A stretch of DNA of 64,000 bases. Origin: Eukaryota sp. TZLM1-RC. Lineage: Eukaryota > Metamonada: BaSk clade. Position 1 is the first letter of the stretch. Each line of letters opens with the position of its first letter. Positions 1 through 8,522 of this stretch are shown one piece after another. The stretch spans positions 1,240,001 through 1,304,000 of the forward strand of contig JAUPSS010000003.1 of assembly GCA_040285825.1 (NCBI GenBank), read 5' to 3'. Both the position numbers and the translations under genes were made by a program. Below the pieces are notes generated by a model that made no database searches, was not told the origin of the DNA, and was given only the letters and a program-made list of their open reading frames with translations.

Positions 1-640
1 GGGTTCTTTTTTTTGGTGTTCAACATGGTTTTATGTTTTTTATCTTTTGTATTTGTCATCAACTGTTTCCAAAAGACAGACAATACGTCAGTATCGATTG
101 ATGGGTGTTTCTGTAGAATCAGAACAATATCAATATTAGTTACAGAAGGAAAAATGTTTGTCGTTTTTCATAAGCTCCAATTTCAAATACAATTATATAT
201 CATTATTGAATTTTGTCGTATTTTCGTATTTGAAACATTGGTCGTGTTAATATTATATATCAACTGAGTAGTTACATCAGTAGTTACATCAAATAAGTCA
301 TCAATGATGGTCAATGTTCTGTGAATTTATTGAACATTACTGAAATAAACTCCAATTGAGGGAAGAAAAGATTCGGTGTAAAAAACCTTATAGAGTCACC
401 ATAAATAACCCATGTTTGAAAGACATTAAAAATGAAATTCTCATGTACCCACGACATTAATTTGATGATACTTGTTCTGAAAATTACAGCATTTTAGAAT
501 TTGAGGTTCAATTTTTTAATAGAATTTTTGAAAAACAAATGATAAATTTAATCTGATAATCCATTGTTTTGATCTTTAAATATGGCATTGATTATCTGGA
601 CATTCATTACTCAATAAACTCTTTTGTCATGAAAAAATGC
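1..640. other. no supported gene
   Basis: AT-rich sequence. A short open frame at 13-267 is hydrophobic and low in complexity and matches nothing I recognise. No RNA gene, terminal repeat or domain motif was seen. Confidence 0.5.
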
Positions 641-644
641 TCTT

Positions 645-765
645 GCAGAGGATTAAATAGTTTGCTCGTCACGGGCTCGAGATACTTCATTGGAAACATC
701 GACAGTGATGGCAGCTCATGTAAATGGAGCAGTTAGCGTCAGATCTAACAAGTAGAAGGTTCAGA
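645..765 (+). pseudogene. possible scrap of a Fanzor C-terminus
   Basis: The stretch around the cacgggct core and the following tGATGGcAGCtCATGTAAA lines up loosely, with a gap, with the end of the better preserved Fanzor remnant at 30.58-30.70 kb (HGL followed by VMEAHVKGG). Translation gives VMAAHVNGA in one frame and HGLEIL in another. This is an old, frame-broken fragment at best; chance similarity is possible. Confidence 0.25.
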
Positions 766-888
766 ACAGTGGGTACTAAGTTAGAATATTTTGCTATTCA
801 TTCATAATAAATAGTAGTGATCATCGGTGTGATGGTGCGTTCGGTGCGGATTTTTTTCTCAGTGCGCACCCGATCACACGTTGTCAAT

Positions 889-1161
889 TCACATTGTCAA
901 TTCATGCAATTCAGCGACTTGCTTCAGTGTGGTTGCTGTACCTTCAGCTTGTTTCTTTTGTTTCTTTGAGTGTTCTACAAGAATTGCAGAAGGCTTACCA
1001 CAGTTTTTTACAGTTTTTGGAGGATTTATATGTAAAATGTGAAACCCGCCTGGTTTTGCAACCAGTAAAGGTATGAGAGCAAGAAGGACACCTATATTGA
1101 CCATGGACTTGGTTGCCTTCACCATTAGTAGAAGGCTTCCTGATAGCTTCGAAGTAGTCAT
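889..1161 (-). other. open frame of unknown status beside the PP1 remnant
   Basis: A 90-codon minus-strand frame whose tail is rich in Lys and Gln. It lies downstream, in the sense direction, of the PP1 pseudogene. The words GFHILHINP could be a drifted PP1 C-terminus (PP1 proteins end with a CSFQILKP-like strand and then a variable tail), but the flanks do not align convincingly. No other family is suggested. Confidence 0.2.
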
Positions 1162-1489
1162 CTATGTTGGTTGATGAACAATCCTTATCCGTGTTGGAAC
1201 CAAGAGATATGGGTCATCGCACCTCCGAATACTGATAGCATAGAATATATATCAAAAATTGTTTATTAATTTTTGTTGGATATAATTTGTTAGCAATTCC
1301 ATCCATGTTTTGCTTGGGCTCATCACAGATGTTTGATATTTGATCAGTCTAATCACAGTATATATCACCTCTGTCATCAGTATCAAAATTATTCAATGAG
1401 AGTGTTTCTCTAAGCAAAGGCTCCTTAATACAAAAGATTCTTGTATTTCTTGAAATGTTAAAAATAATAAAAAAATTGAAAATGGAATT

Positions 1490-1915
1490 AATTCTCAATT
1501 AATGACATCCATGTTTTGAAGCCATAGATGTGGTTGATACTGGCATATTCATGCTTTCCTCATAGTATAAAAAAAGTTTTCAGGGTAATTGATTTTGTAA
1601 GCTAGTAATAGACACACTGTTTCAATACTTTGCTTACCTCTGTCAACGTAATCACCAAGGAAAAGATAGTTTGCATCAGGGGGAAATCCTCCATACTCAA
1701 AAAGACGAAGATCAAAATACTGACCGTGTATGTCACCTTAAGTCATAAGGAGTGGGTTGTGAACTTACCGCAAGTTTTGATAGGTGCTTCCAGTTCGACA
1801 ACCACGGGCTGCGATAAAAATATTTACCTTACTCTGTGTATAAGACCGCGAACCTCGTTGTCTGACAACGTAACCTGTTTACCTGGATGTCTTGATAGTT
1901 TCTATAATGTTGTTT
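1490..1915 (-). pseudogene. PP1-type Ser/Thr phosphatase catalytic subunit, decayed
   Basis: Read on the minus strand, the segment gives PPP-family signatures in order: [63 protein letters not shown], then [14 protein letters not shown] and NHIYGF. The order and wording fit PP1 rather than PP2A or PP5. Known role of the family: a two-metal Ser/Thr phosphatase catalytic subunit directed by regulatory partners. Breaks: a TAA where PP1 has Glu just before IFLSQP, and a TGA plus substitutions in the LRGNHE metal-binding block (it reads [14 protein letters not shown]). The C-terminal half of the domain is missing or unrecognisable. A 32-nt intron still splices the frame cleanly at 1737-1768, so this descends from a genomic copy rather than a processed mRNA. 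Confidence 0.8.
1737..1768 (-). other. 32-nt spliceosomal intron in the PP1 remnant
   Basis: On the minus strand the insert starts GTAAGT and ends TTAAG. Removing it joins ACT TGC G to GT GAC ATA CAC, restoring the PP1 words KTC-GDIHGQ exactly. Both ends are canonical GT-AG. Confidence 0.75.
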
Positions 1916-2124
1916 GTTGGCTTGGAGAAAATAGAGACCAAAAATAGGTAAGAATGTTAAGATTGATAGAGGAAAAGAAAGTTTCTCGACAAGTGAAGAA
2001 GAAGAGTGGGACACTTCGATAACAGTAACAGTTGAAGGGTAAATCGAGCTGATCCTGATGACCACTAATAGAGATACATTGGCTAGGCATTTGATATCAT
2101 TGTTGAAATTAGCAATCAATTTGA

Positions 2125-2415
2125 GATTGCAATCAGCATGTCAGACATCGTGTCAGACAGCGAGATTATCTTGACTCTTCCCAGTCTTCTAACATCAAGC
2201 AGCGAAACGAGAAAAAGGATGACGAGGTAACGTACCCAGTTCCCACATCCTCCTTCAACCTGTTCTTCACAGAATCTGTTCGTTCTGATCCTTCAGTGGG
2301 TGTAGAGTATATCACCTTTTTGAGTCATCTTGTGAGTCATGATATGGCTGCTGTTGAATCAACCATGGATATAATCACCTCAGCTATGGGTTGTTGTTGT
2401 TTGTGTTTATTTTGA
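2125..2415 (+). other. open stretch without a start codon
   Basis: About 97 codons are open between stops and have a protein-like composition (DDEVTYPVPTSSFNLFF, then SDPSVGVEYITFLSHLV), but there is no in-frame ATG at the front. A different frame offers ATG at about 2,139. I do not recognise the family. It could be an exon of a broken gene or chance. Confidence 0.25.
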
Positions 2416-2481
2416 TTTTGTTGTTATTTTGATGTTTTTGATTTTGTTCATTTTTTTGGTTTAGGTAATTGCACCGTAAAT

Positions 2482-3790
2482 ATGGGATGTTGTGTCTTAA
2501 ATGGTTATTTTGATGATTATGTCTATAATTTATGTTTTCAATTCAGTAGCTTCCAACAATTTCTTTCAACAAACCCATTTTCTGTTGATTTAACAATGGA
2601 TGGAGATTTGAAGCAACTTCTGATCCGAAAAAGAGAAGATTTAATTGTAAATTAACTCCTCCATCAAAAATTATCAGAACAGCGATTTTTGACCAACATA
2701 ATTCAAAGCGTCAGCAAAAAAACAAAAATCACTGAACCGAGAAATTTGAATTATGAATACAGTGTGAATATCGAGAACAGGAAGATTTGACAAAGAAACA
2801 ATTGAAGACGAATGTAGTCAAAAAAATTGAGCAAAATCATAGTGGCTTCAAGCCTGATCCTTTGATTCAATTTATATCATTGATCAAAAATCAAAATCTT
2901 CTCGCTGTCATGTGCTTTGATCTTGAAACTTATCGGGATGGTGGATGGTCATCTTTACCAACATCATGATGGCCAATTTCTCCCTCCTGATAAAAATATC
3001 AACATAAAGAGAAAAGAAGGTGTAAATCTTTTGAAAAAACAACTAATGAGCAAATGGATGAGCGGATTTCAGATCAAAAAATTTTGTGATTGCCATTGTT
3101 GTTGGAAGGTTTGACTACCATAATTTCTTTTTGGAGAGTAAATATTGACTTATATTGAGAATGAATTCTCAAATTAGCAGACTACCAGACATTGATATGG
3201 ATGCTCAGGCAGAAATTTTCTCTGACGAAAAAACCTTGCTTCGTAGGTTCTTCAACACTATTGTTAATCACCAACCTCATTGTTTTCTTAGTCACAATTT
3301 AATGCAGTTTGATTTGCAGGTTTTAAAAAATAGATTAAATTATTTTGATTTACAATTTCCCACTGTTTCACATGATACAGCAATTGATGCACTCAATCAA
3401 GTTTCACCAAGATGGAGAGAAATTGTCATCAGGGAAAATCGCTTTTTTCTTTTAAACACACTGGCATTTGCCAAAAAATTCATCGAAATTCAATATGGTC
3501 ATATTTTAGGCAATCTGACGTATAAATTGATTAGTGAAAAGAAAATCAAACTTCATCAGGAATTTATCAATATTTTACCTGTTGATTGTTTAGCCACTGC
3601 TTCACTTAGACAAAAGTTGATTCGATATGGGCTCCATGATTGTGTATAATGTCTCAAATTCTTTGTATTGATTCAAAAAGAAAAGTTCATTTTGCCATCT
3701 TATAAAACCATTCGTGCAACCGTTAACTCAATGGTTAAACATTCAAATGTGATACTCAAATTGAGAGAAACTGCTTCAAAATTTTAACAG
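2482..3790 (+). pseudogene. family-B DNA polymerase 3'-5' exonuclease domain, decayed
   Basis: Three exonuclease signatures occur in the right order: MCFDLETY (ExoI, D-x-E) near 2,911-2,935, SHNLMQFDLQVL (ExoII, HN..FD) near 3,290-3,325, and YGLHDC (ExoIII, Y-x3-D) near 3,628-3,645. Spacing fits the proofreading domain of family-B polymerases. The HN form of ExoII is more like protein-primed polymerases of Polinton/Maverick elements and viruses than like cellular polymerases; that part is inference. The frame changes between about 2,935 and 3,155 and stops occur at 2,653 and after ExoIII. No palm motif follows: at about 3.87 kb the sequence becomes a Fanzor remnant. Not a host replicase gene. 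Confidence 0.6.
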
Positions 3791-4679
3791 TTACGAATTC
3801 ATACTATATGTTGCTTGAAGCTGTATTGACAGTCCCGATTTGAACGTAGTATACTACTACCACACATATTTGCCAAATTTTATTAATCATTAATGGTCAG
3901 AATTCGGTATATTTCAGCTGAGTTTTATAAGCACAAAATGGTAAAATCAAGAAGTGAATTTCCACATCATTTTGAAGACTTTGTTTACGGTCAAGGAGTT
4001 TATAGTATGAGAACTACCTTTGAACAAAAATTAAACAAAAAATTGGGTTCTCTTGATCACTTAGACACAAGCCTGAGTTTTTCCCACGATTTCCAACTGA
4101 TGGCTTCAGTAGACCACATAAGTATATGGCACCAGTAATGTTTGCCAATTTTGAGAATAATTTGAAATTAAATTATGAAAAACATATCAATCGTTTTATT
4201 AATGTTCACTTTGACAAAGTAGATGTGGAAAATGTGTTAGCAGAAATGCATAAGCTGGGTGGATACTCAACGCCATTATCTACAATGGTTTCACTGTATA
4301 CATTTAGGCTTCGTCAATTCAAAAACTTGTTTTTAGTTGATGATAGAGATTGCTTGAGTTCTTTGTTTCATCATCCTGAAAAGTTTTCAGACCTTCTGAA
4401 TGATGAATAATTCGATTTATGTGAACAACATGATATAAGAAATAATGAACGTGGAGACATATTTGAAGGTCTTCTTGAGCCATTTACTTGTCAAATTGAG
4501 AATTTGGTCACTGACGAGAATTCAGTGGATAACATATTTCCAGTGAATATACATTTTCTTGCAGACGCTGTTGAAAAAGATCCTCAAATATTCCTAAACC
4601 CAGCAATTACAATAGCCCTATTTCTCTTGTTTCAATTACTGTAGGTCCTGGATATTTGTTAATTGATACAAGAACAATA

Positions 4680-4818
4680 TGTTGTTGTCGAACTTAAATT
4701 GAATTAGTAGGTTTCATTGTATTTTGACTGATGACGTGATACTCGTTTATGAATCAGTTTTATTAATAAACTCAGATTTCTCTCTCTCCTTCGTGTGTTC
4801 ATCTGCCTAACGGCATCA
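4680..4818 (+). repeat. left LTR of the TRIM element
   Basis: 139 bp, begins TGTTGTTGTCGAAC, ends ACGGCATCA. Reads as identical to the right copy. It contains TTTTATTAATAAACTC in the middle, a possible core-promoter or poly(A) region. Confidence 0.88.
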
Positions 4819-5369
4819 ATAATTATTGGCCCTTCTTATTTCAGATGACTGTTCCCTCTGTTAACCTGACGTCTCTTTCTTCCATGAAAGTTGAAAGTGT
4901 TCTTCTGTTCCTATAGGAGTGAAAGATTTATTCTTCGGTGACTCCTAAGAAAGAGCTTGTTCCAGCAAGACTCTTGGTCGATTCTTTTCTGTTAGAGTCC
5001 CTATCTCTCCAGAAATCCGACGGCTGATCCAGTGACGATGTTCTTCTCAGACATCTACAATCTGTCGTATCGTTCGCCATGTACGAAGATTTTAGTCTGG
5101 CTATGTCAGAACTGATGCTTTATGTCCGTATTGGTGACGTCCGAGAACGTATGTCCTGTTACCTGCGACGTTTTTTTCCAGGTAAAGAGTAGGGCTTCCG
5201 GACTGAAGTTGCCAGACATAGCTTTTCTGAACCGATTTGCCAGAGGACTTCTTTTCGTAGGTATCCAACGTTCTCATACCATCGATGCACCGGAGAATTT
5301 AACAAACCCCATATCTCCCCTCTATTGAGCCAGTACTGTATTTGTCCTCAGAAAAATGGGAAAAAGTAG

Positions 5370-5508
5370 TGTTGTTGTCGAACTTAAATTGAATTAGTAG
5401 GTTTCATTGTATTTTGACTGATGACGTGATACTCGTTTATGAATCAGTTTTATTAATAAACTCAGATTTCTCTCTCTCCTTCGTGTGTTCATCTGCCTAA
5501 CGGCATCA
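5370..5508 (+). repeat. right LTR of the TRIM element
   Basis: 139 bp, reads as identical to the left LTR. Preceded by the purine tract and followed by the second AATA target copy. Confidence 0.88.
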
Positions 5509-6245
5509 AATATGGACAATTATTAGACAAACATTGATGGATGATTTGCTGCCTCAACAGAGATTAAAAATGGTCAATACTCAACTCATAGAGTCTAACG
5601 AAATGACAATCGAAGATGCAAACACCGAATTATCCGCATTTGCTGCCAATTCAGCAACTTTTATAGATTTTTCCAACTTTGTGGTTGCCAAACTTCGGCA
5701 CGTCTTTCTGACAATTGACTTTTACAGTCTTGACTTGTGGAGTATTCATGAAATGCAAGCTTTTATTCACAAGCAAAAGGCTGAAATTTGGTTGTTGAAA
5801 AATCTTGTTCAGCAGTATGGTAATCAAAAAGACACTTTAATACTAATGGGTGATTGTGGTAAAAGCGGCTCTAAAAACTTAAAACATCACAGACCTACTA
5901 GAGGCATTATATGGATTCAATTTCTGAACAGAAATGGATGCGAAGTATTGATGATTAATGAAGCTTTCACTTCAGCTGAATGTCCTGTTTGTTTTGAAAA
6001 GGTTGCTACGTTTTTGACAGTAACAAATCCCAGACTATATAAGAGAGAAATGACTCCTGTTACTACATGTCATGGTTTATTAGCTTGTAATATTGAGAGT
6101 TGTAAAATCAGTAACAAAGGCTCAACAAAGCTTCTTAATAGAAATAAGCTGGCTTGTCTGATTATGTTTGCAAATGCAAACAATTGCTGAAGTCAGAATG
6201 AGTGGTAATGAAAGGCCTCAGTATCTGTGTAGATAGTTTTTGTAA

Positions 6246-6566
6246 TTATTCCACACGAAGAATGATCGAATTTCAAATGAAAATAAAGTTTTATTCCTGG
6301 AACAGTCACATTTTACAACTTAGCAACAAACCTTAACTAATACTTTTTCTACTACAAACACCATCAACTAAATGACGGGTGATTTCAAATGTGGGAATTT
6401 CCCATAAAATCCACACTAGTATATACCAGTTTTGTTTGGTACATATTTTAGAGACAACCTAAATATACCAGTATGTATTTGTAAATCTTCCCTTCCCAAA
6501 TACTTCACCTCTACTCATCATTTTGTAGGACACCTATTTCATTTGTCATAAATAATATCTTCAACA
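6246..6566. other. 3' flank of Fanzor copy A with GGGAATTTCCC inverted repeat
   Basis: No gene seen. The sequence TGGGAA-T-TTCCCA at 6392-6404 recurs (GGGAATTTCCC) at 45,490-45,500 behind copy B. It may belong to the element end or to an omega-RNA structure. An AATAAA lies near 6,282. Confidence 0.35.
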
Positions 6567-7313
6567 ATGACACTGCAACATATACTGCTTGTTTCCAATG
6601 GAGGGAAACCACTATGGTATCATTCCTTTGTTGAAGCTGCTCTTAATCCATGCTTTCTGTCAGCTCTTCTTAGATCAATTATTGTTCGATCACAAGATGT
6701 CATTTCTTATTGTCCTGTTTTTCTTCAATGTGGAAATCTGTCTGTGTACATCTCTTGCAACTCCACAGCTACACTAGTCTTATTTATCAAAGAACAACAT
6801 ACTTGTCCTTCTCCTTTTTACCAGTTAATGTGTAGTAGGTGGCTCTCCACTACCTCTTCGTTTATTACTCCATCCGTCCTATCATTAGACTCTAAAACCT
6901 CCCAATTGTTTCCCCTTTTAACCTCTTCTCTTTCTTCTCTTATCATTGATCACGTTACGTCACGTGACCTCCCTTCTAATGTTCATCTTTCAGCTCTTTT
7001 ATCATGTACTTCACTCAACTCTCATGCTTCTGACCCATCTGCTGATACTTGTTCTCTGCGTTCGTTGCTCTTCAATGCTTGTCAAACCATCGATGCTGAT
7101 TGCATTGAGGTTAGACAAGGTGAATTTACTGTTGTTTATAAGAAATTAAGGTTTCCGTGCTTAATCCATGATTCTTTCACTCTGTTATCCAATTCAATTG
7201 ATTGGTGGCTATGTTTGGTTGGAATGGAAAGTAATATGGTGAGGGAGTTGGCTGCTGAAATGGTGTGCAAATTGAATAAGATTGGGGTAATTTCCGAACA
7301 GTTGAATTGGTAG
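6567..7313 (+). CDS. putative longin-domain protein (MON1-like?)
   Basis: 248 codons, intact, starting at an ACAATG context. The first strand, ILLVSNGGKPLW, has the shape of a longin/roadblock-type opening as found in MON1 and related vesicle-fusion GEF subunits (LSEAGKPIY in known MON1). The rest is rich in Ser, Leu and Cys without a clear motif. MON1-CCZ1 activates Rab7 on endosomes; assigning that role here is inference from one short similarity. The protein is shorter than a full MON1, so it may be another longin protein or unrelated. No signal peptide or certain membrane span. The gene stands alone between mobile-element remnants. Confidence 0.5.
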   Translation: MTLQHILLVSNGGKPLWYHSFVEAALNPCFLSALLRSIIVRSQDVISYCPVFLQCGNLSVYISCNSTATLVLFIKEQHTCPSPFYQLMCSRWLSTTSSFITPSVLSLDSKTSQLFPLLTSSLSSLIIDHVTSRDLPSNVHLSALLSCTSLNSHASDPSADTCSLRSLLFNACQTIDADCIEVRQGEFTVVYKKLRFPCLIHDSFTLLSNSIDWWLCLVGMESNMVRELAAEMVCKLNKIGVISEQLNW

Positions 7314-7840
7314 TATTTTTTGAGAAGTTGTGGGTTTTTAAACCTTACGGGACTTTGTACATAATGCGTCTGTTGATTTAATATTAATTATCCAGTCATG
7401 GTAAGTAGTTTTGGTTTTGTTACATTATTTAATACAATTTCACTTCAATTGAACACGATTCAAGTGTTTTTTCCATATATGGATTAATCAAAGCTTGGTA
7501 TTTTTCTTTCACCCACAATTCTCGAAAATATATTAATAAACTTTCAGAATTTGTGTTGAAAGAACATTTGGTTATAGAAACATTTAAACATCAACTCGAA
7601 ATGGGTAACTTATTGGTTATAGAATTTGGAAGAACACCAATATCGTTTCAGAGATTCGACAGAAACTAGCTTCAAAGCTACGTAATGCTCTAGACGGCAA
7701 TGAGTTCACTGATTGTTAAACGGGTAAAGTATACGGTCTTCAAATGTGCCGTTTCAATTAATACTTTTTTGCAACAGAATATTGTTTGTTTCTATCCATG
7801 CTAATTTTTAAAATAATGCTTTAAACATTCTTTCCCACAC
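7314..7840. other. no supported gene
   Basis: AT-rich spacer after the longin-like gene. A short plus-strand open piece near 7,640-7,720 (EIRQKLASKLRNAL) has no start and no recognisable family. Confidence 0.4.
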
Positions 7841-8035
7841 TCACTGCTGCAGTACCATTGGTCTACAATTATTATGAATATGAGAGTATGTAATCCTGTA
7901 CATGTTTAGAGCACTGTTAACATCCCTATCCCAATAGACGCCACATTCACTGTTTTGACAGTGTAGCAGTTCCAAATAATTATAATTTATGGTGCAATCA
8001 ATGGTACATTTAGTCAGGGTCTTCTTTTAATTTAT
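7841..8035 (-). pseudogene. Fanzor C-terminal remnant, lineage 3
   Basis: The minus strand reads LELLHCQNSECGVYWDRDVN followed by SALNMYRI, SHIHNNCRP and a stop at 7,841. This is the closing zinc-finger half (HxxC-x4-C) plus the RuvC-III motif (WDRDVNSALN) and the terminal RP typical of Fanzor and TnpB proteins. The catalytic Asp is kept. Homologous to the remnant at 25.19-25.48 kb. Nothing convincing continues upstream: at 8.15 kb the opposite strand becomes a LINE fragment. Confidence 0.72.
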
Positions 8036-8149
8036 TTTTGGTCCATTTTTTCATATCAGAAATATAATTTTATTTCTTTGTAAAAGTAGTGAACATTTTA
8101 ACCAATCCTCACGTTTTTCCTTCATTTTTTCCCAAACAAGAGGGCAAAC

Positions 8150-8400
8150 AAACAAAAATTTAATATATTCATACTTTATTTCCTGGTATTTCGAAACGAG
8201 AAATTGTTTGAATTAATTCTTTTCCCATTTTTGGTACAATGCGCCTTCAATTTGTCAGAACGAATTGTATTTTCATCTGTTAAAGTTGTTGTCCCCTTAT
8301 TATATTCTGCTTTGTTATCTGTTGGTCGTTTTTATGAAGCAAAAACTTTTAGTCAATTATTTTTTGGCTGATTTGGGATATGAAGTTTTAGAATGCAAAG
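8150..8400 (+). mobile_element. 3' fragment of a LINE
   Basis: The minus strand of this stretch is similar at DNA level to 15.90-16.05 kb (for example CCCAAATCAGCCAA and AGATAACAAAGC), so it is a plus-strand copy of the same LINE end. Translation gives LSERIVFSSVKVVVPLLYSA, matching the NRIVFS...P motif that ends the LINE protein elsewhere in the window. Confidence 0.6.
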
Positions 8401-8522
8401 TTTGTTGTTTAGTTTTTTGTTGGAATAAATTAAATTGTTAAAAAAAAGATTTGAGCACAAGAAATTTGTTCTCCTTTGATTGACTTTGACTTCCACACAT
8501 CCTGCTTTCCTTTTAGACACAA

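Larger units (their letters stand above)
4680..5508 (+). mobile_element. TRIM-like non-autonomous LTR retroelement (829 bp)
   Basis: Two direct 139-bp repeats that read as identical (4680-4818, 5370-5508), each TG...CA, flank 551 bp. A 4-bp target duplication AATA sits at 4676-4679 and 5509-5512. The related fragment near 31.64 kb shows the empty site (AGAACAATATGGACC). A purine-rich tract (AAAAATGGGAAAAAGTAG) abuts the right LTR and ATAATTATTGG follows the left LTR, so the element runs left to right. The interior has a long stretch open except for one stop (LVPARLLVDSFLLESLSL, then later EDFSLAMSELMLYVRIGDV) that may be a gag relic. There is no RT, integrase or protease. Identical LTRs suggest a recent insertion mobilised in trans. 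Confidence 0.87.
3870..6245 (+). pseudogene. Fanzor-like gene, lineage 1 copy A (split by an LTR element)
   Basis: Homologous to the copies at 37.6-45.5 kb and 47.2-49.2 kb. The N-terminal part reads RIRYISAEF and VENVLAEMHKLGGYSTPLST. The C-terminal part has ILMGDCG, then HHRPTRG, INEAFTSAECPVC (Glu of the alternative RuvC-II site, first zinc-finger pair), CHGLLACNIESC (second pair) and NRNKLACLIMF. Fanzor proteins are eukaryotic TnpB relatives that cut DNA guided by an omega-RNA. This copy has lost the segment carrying RuvC-I (the sequence jumps from MVNTQ to SNEMTIE). RuvC-III Asp is replaced by Asn (NRN for NRD), and several stops and frameshifts are present. It is also interrupted by the LTR element at 4,680-5,508. 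Downstream 50-60 bp are conserved among copies. Confidence 0.72.

Noticed and set aside
5122-5328. Functional 68-aa gene in the TRIM element
   Set aside because: The better protein-like frame there is another one with a stop; composition and position fit a decayed gag, not a gene.
2482-6245. Alternative genetic code explaining in-frame stops
   Set aside because: Host genes end with TAA, TAG and TGA (for example TGA ends the PH-domain gene at 53,719), and the relics also have frameshifts.
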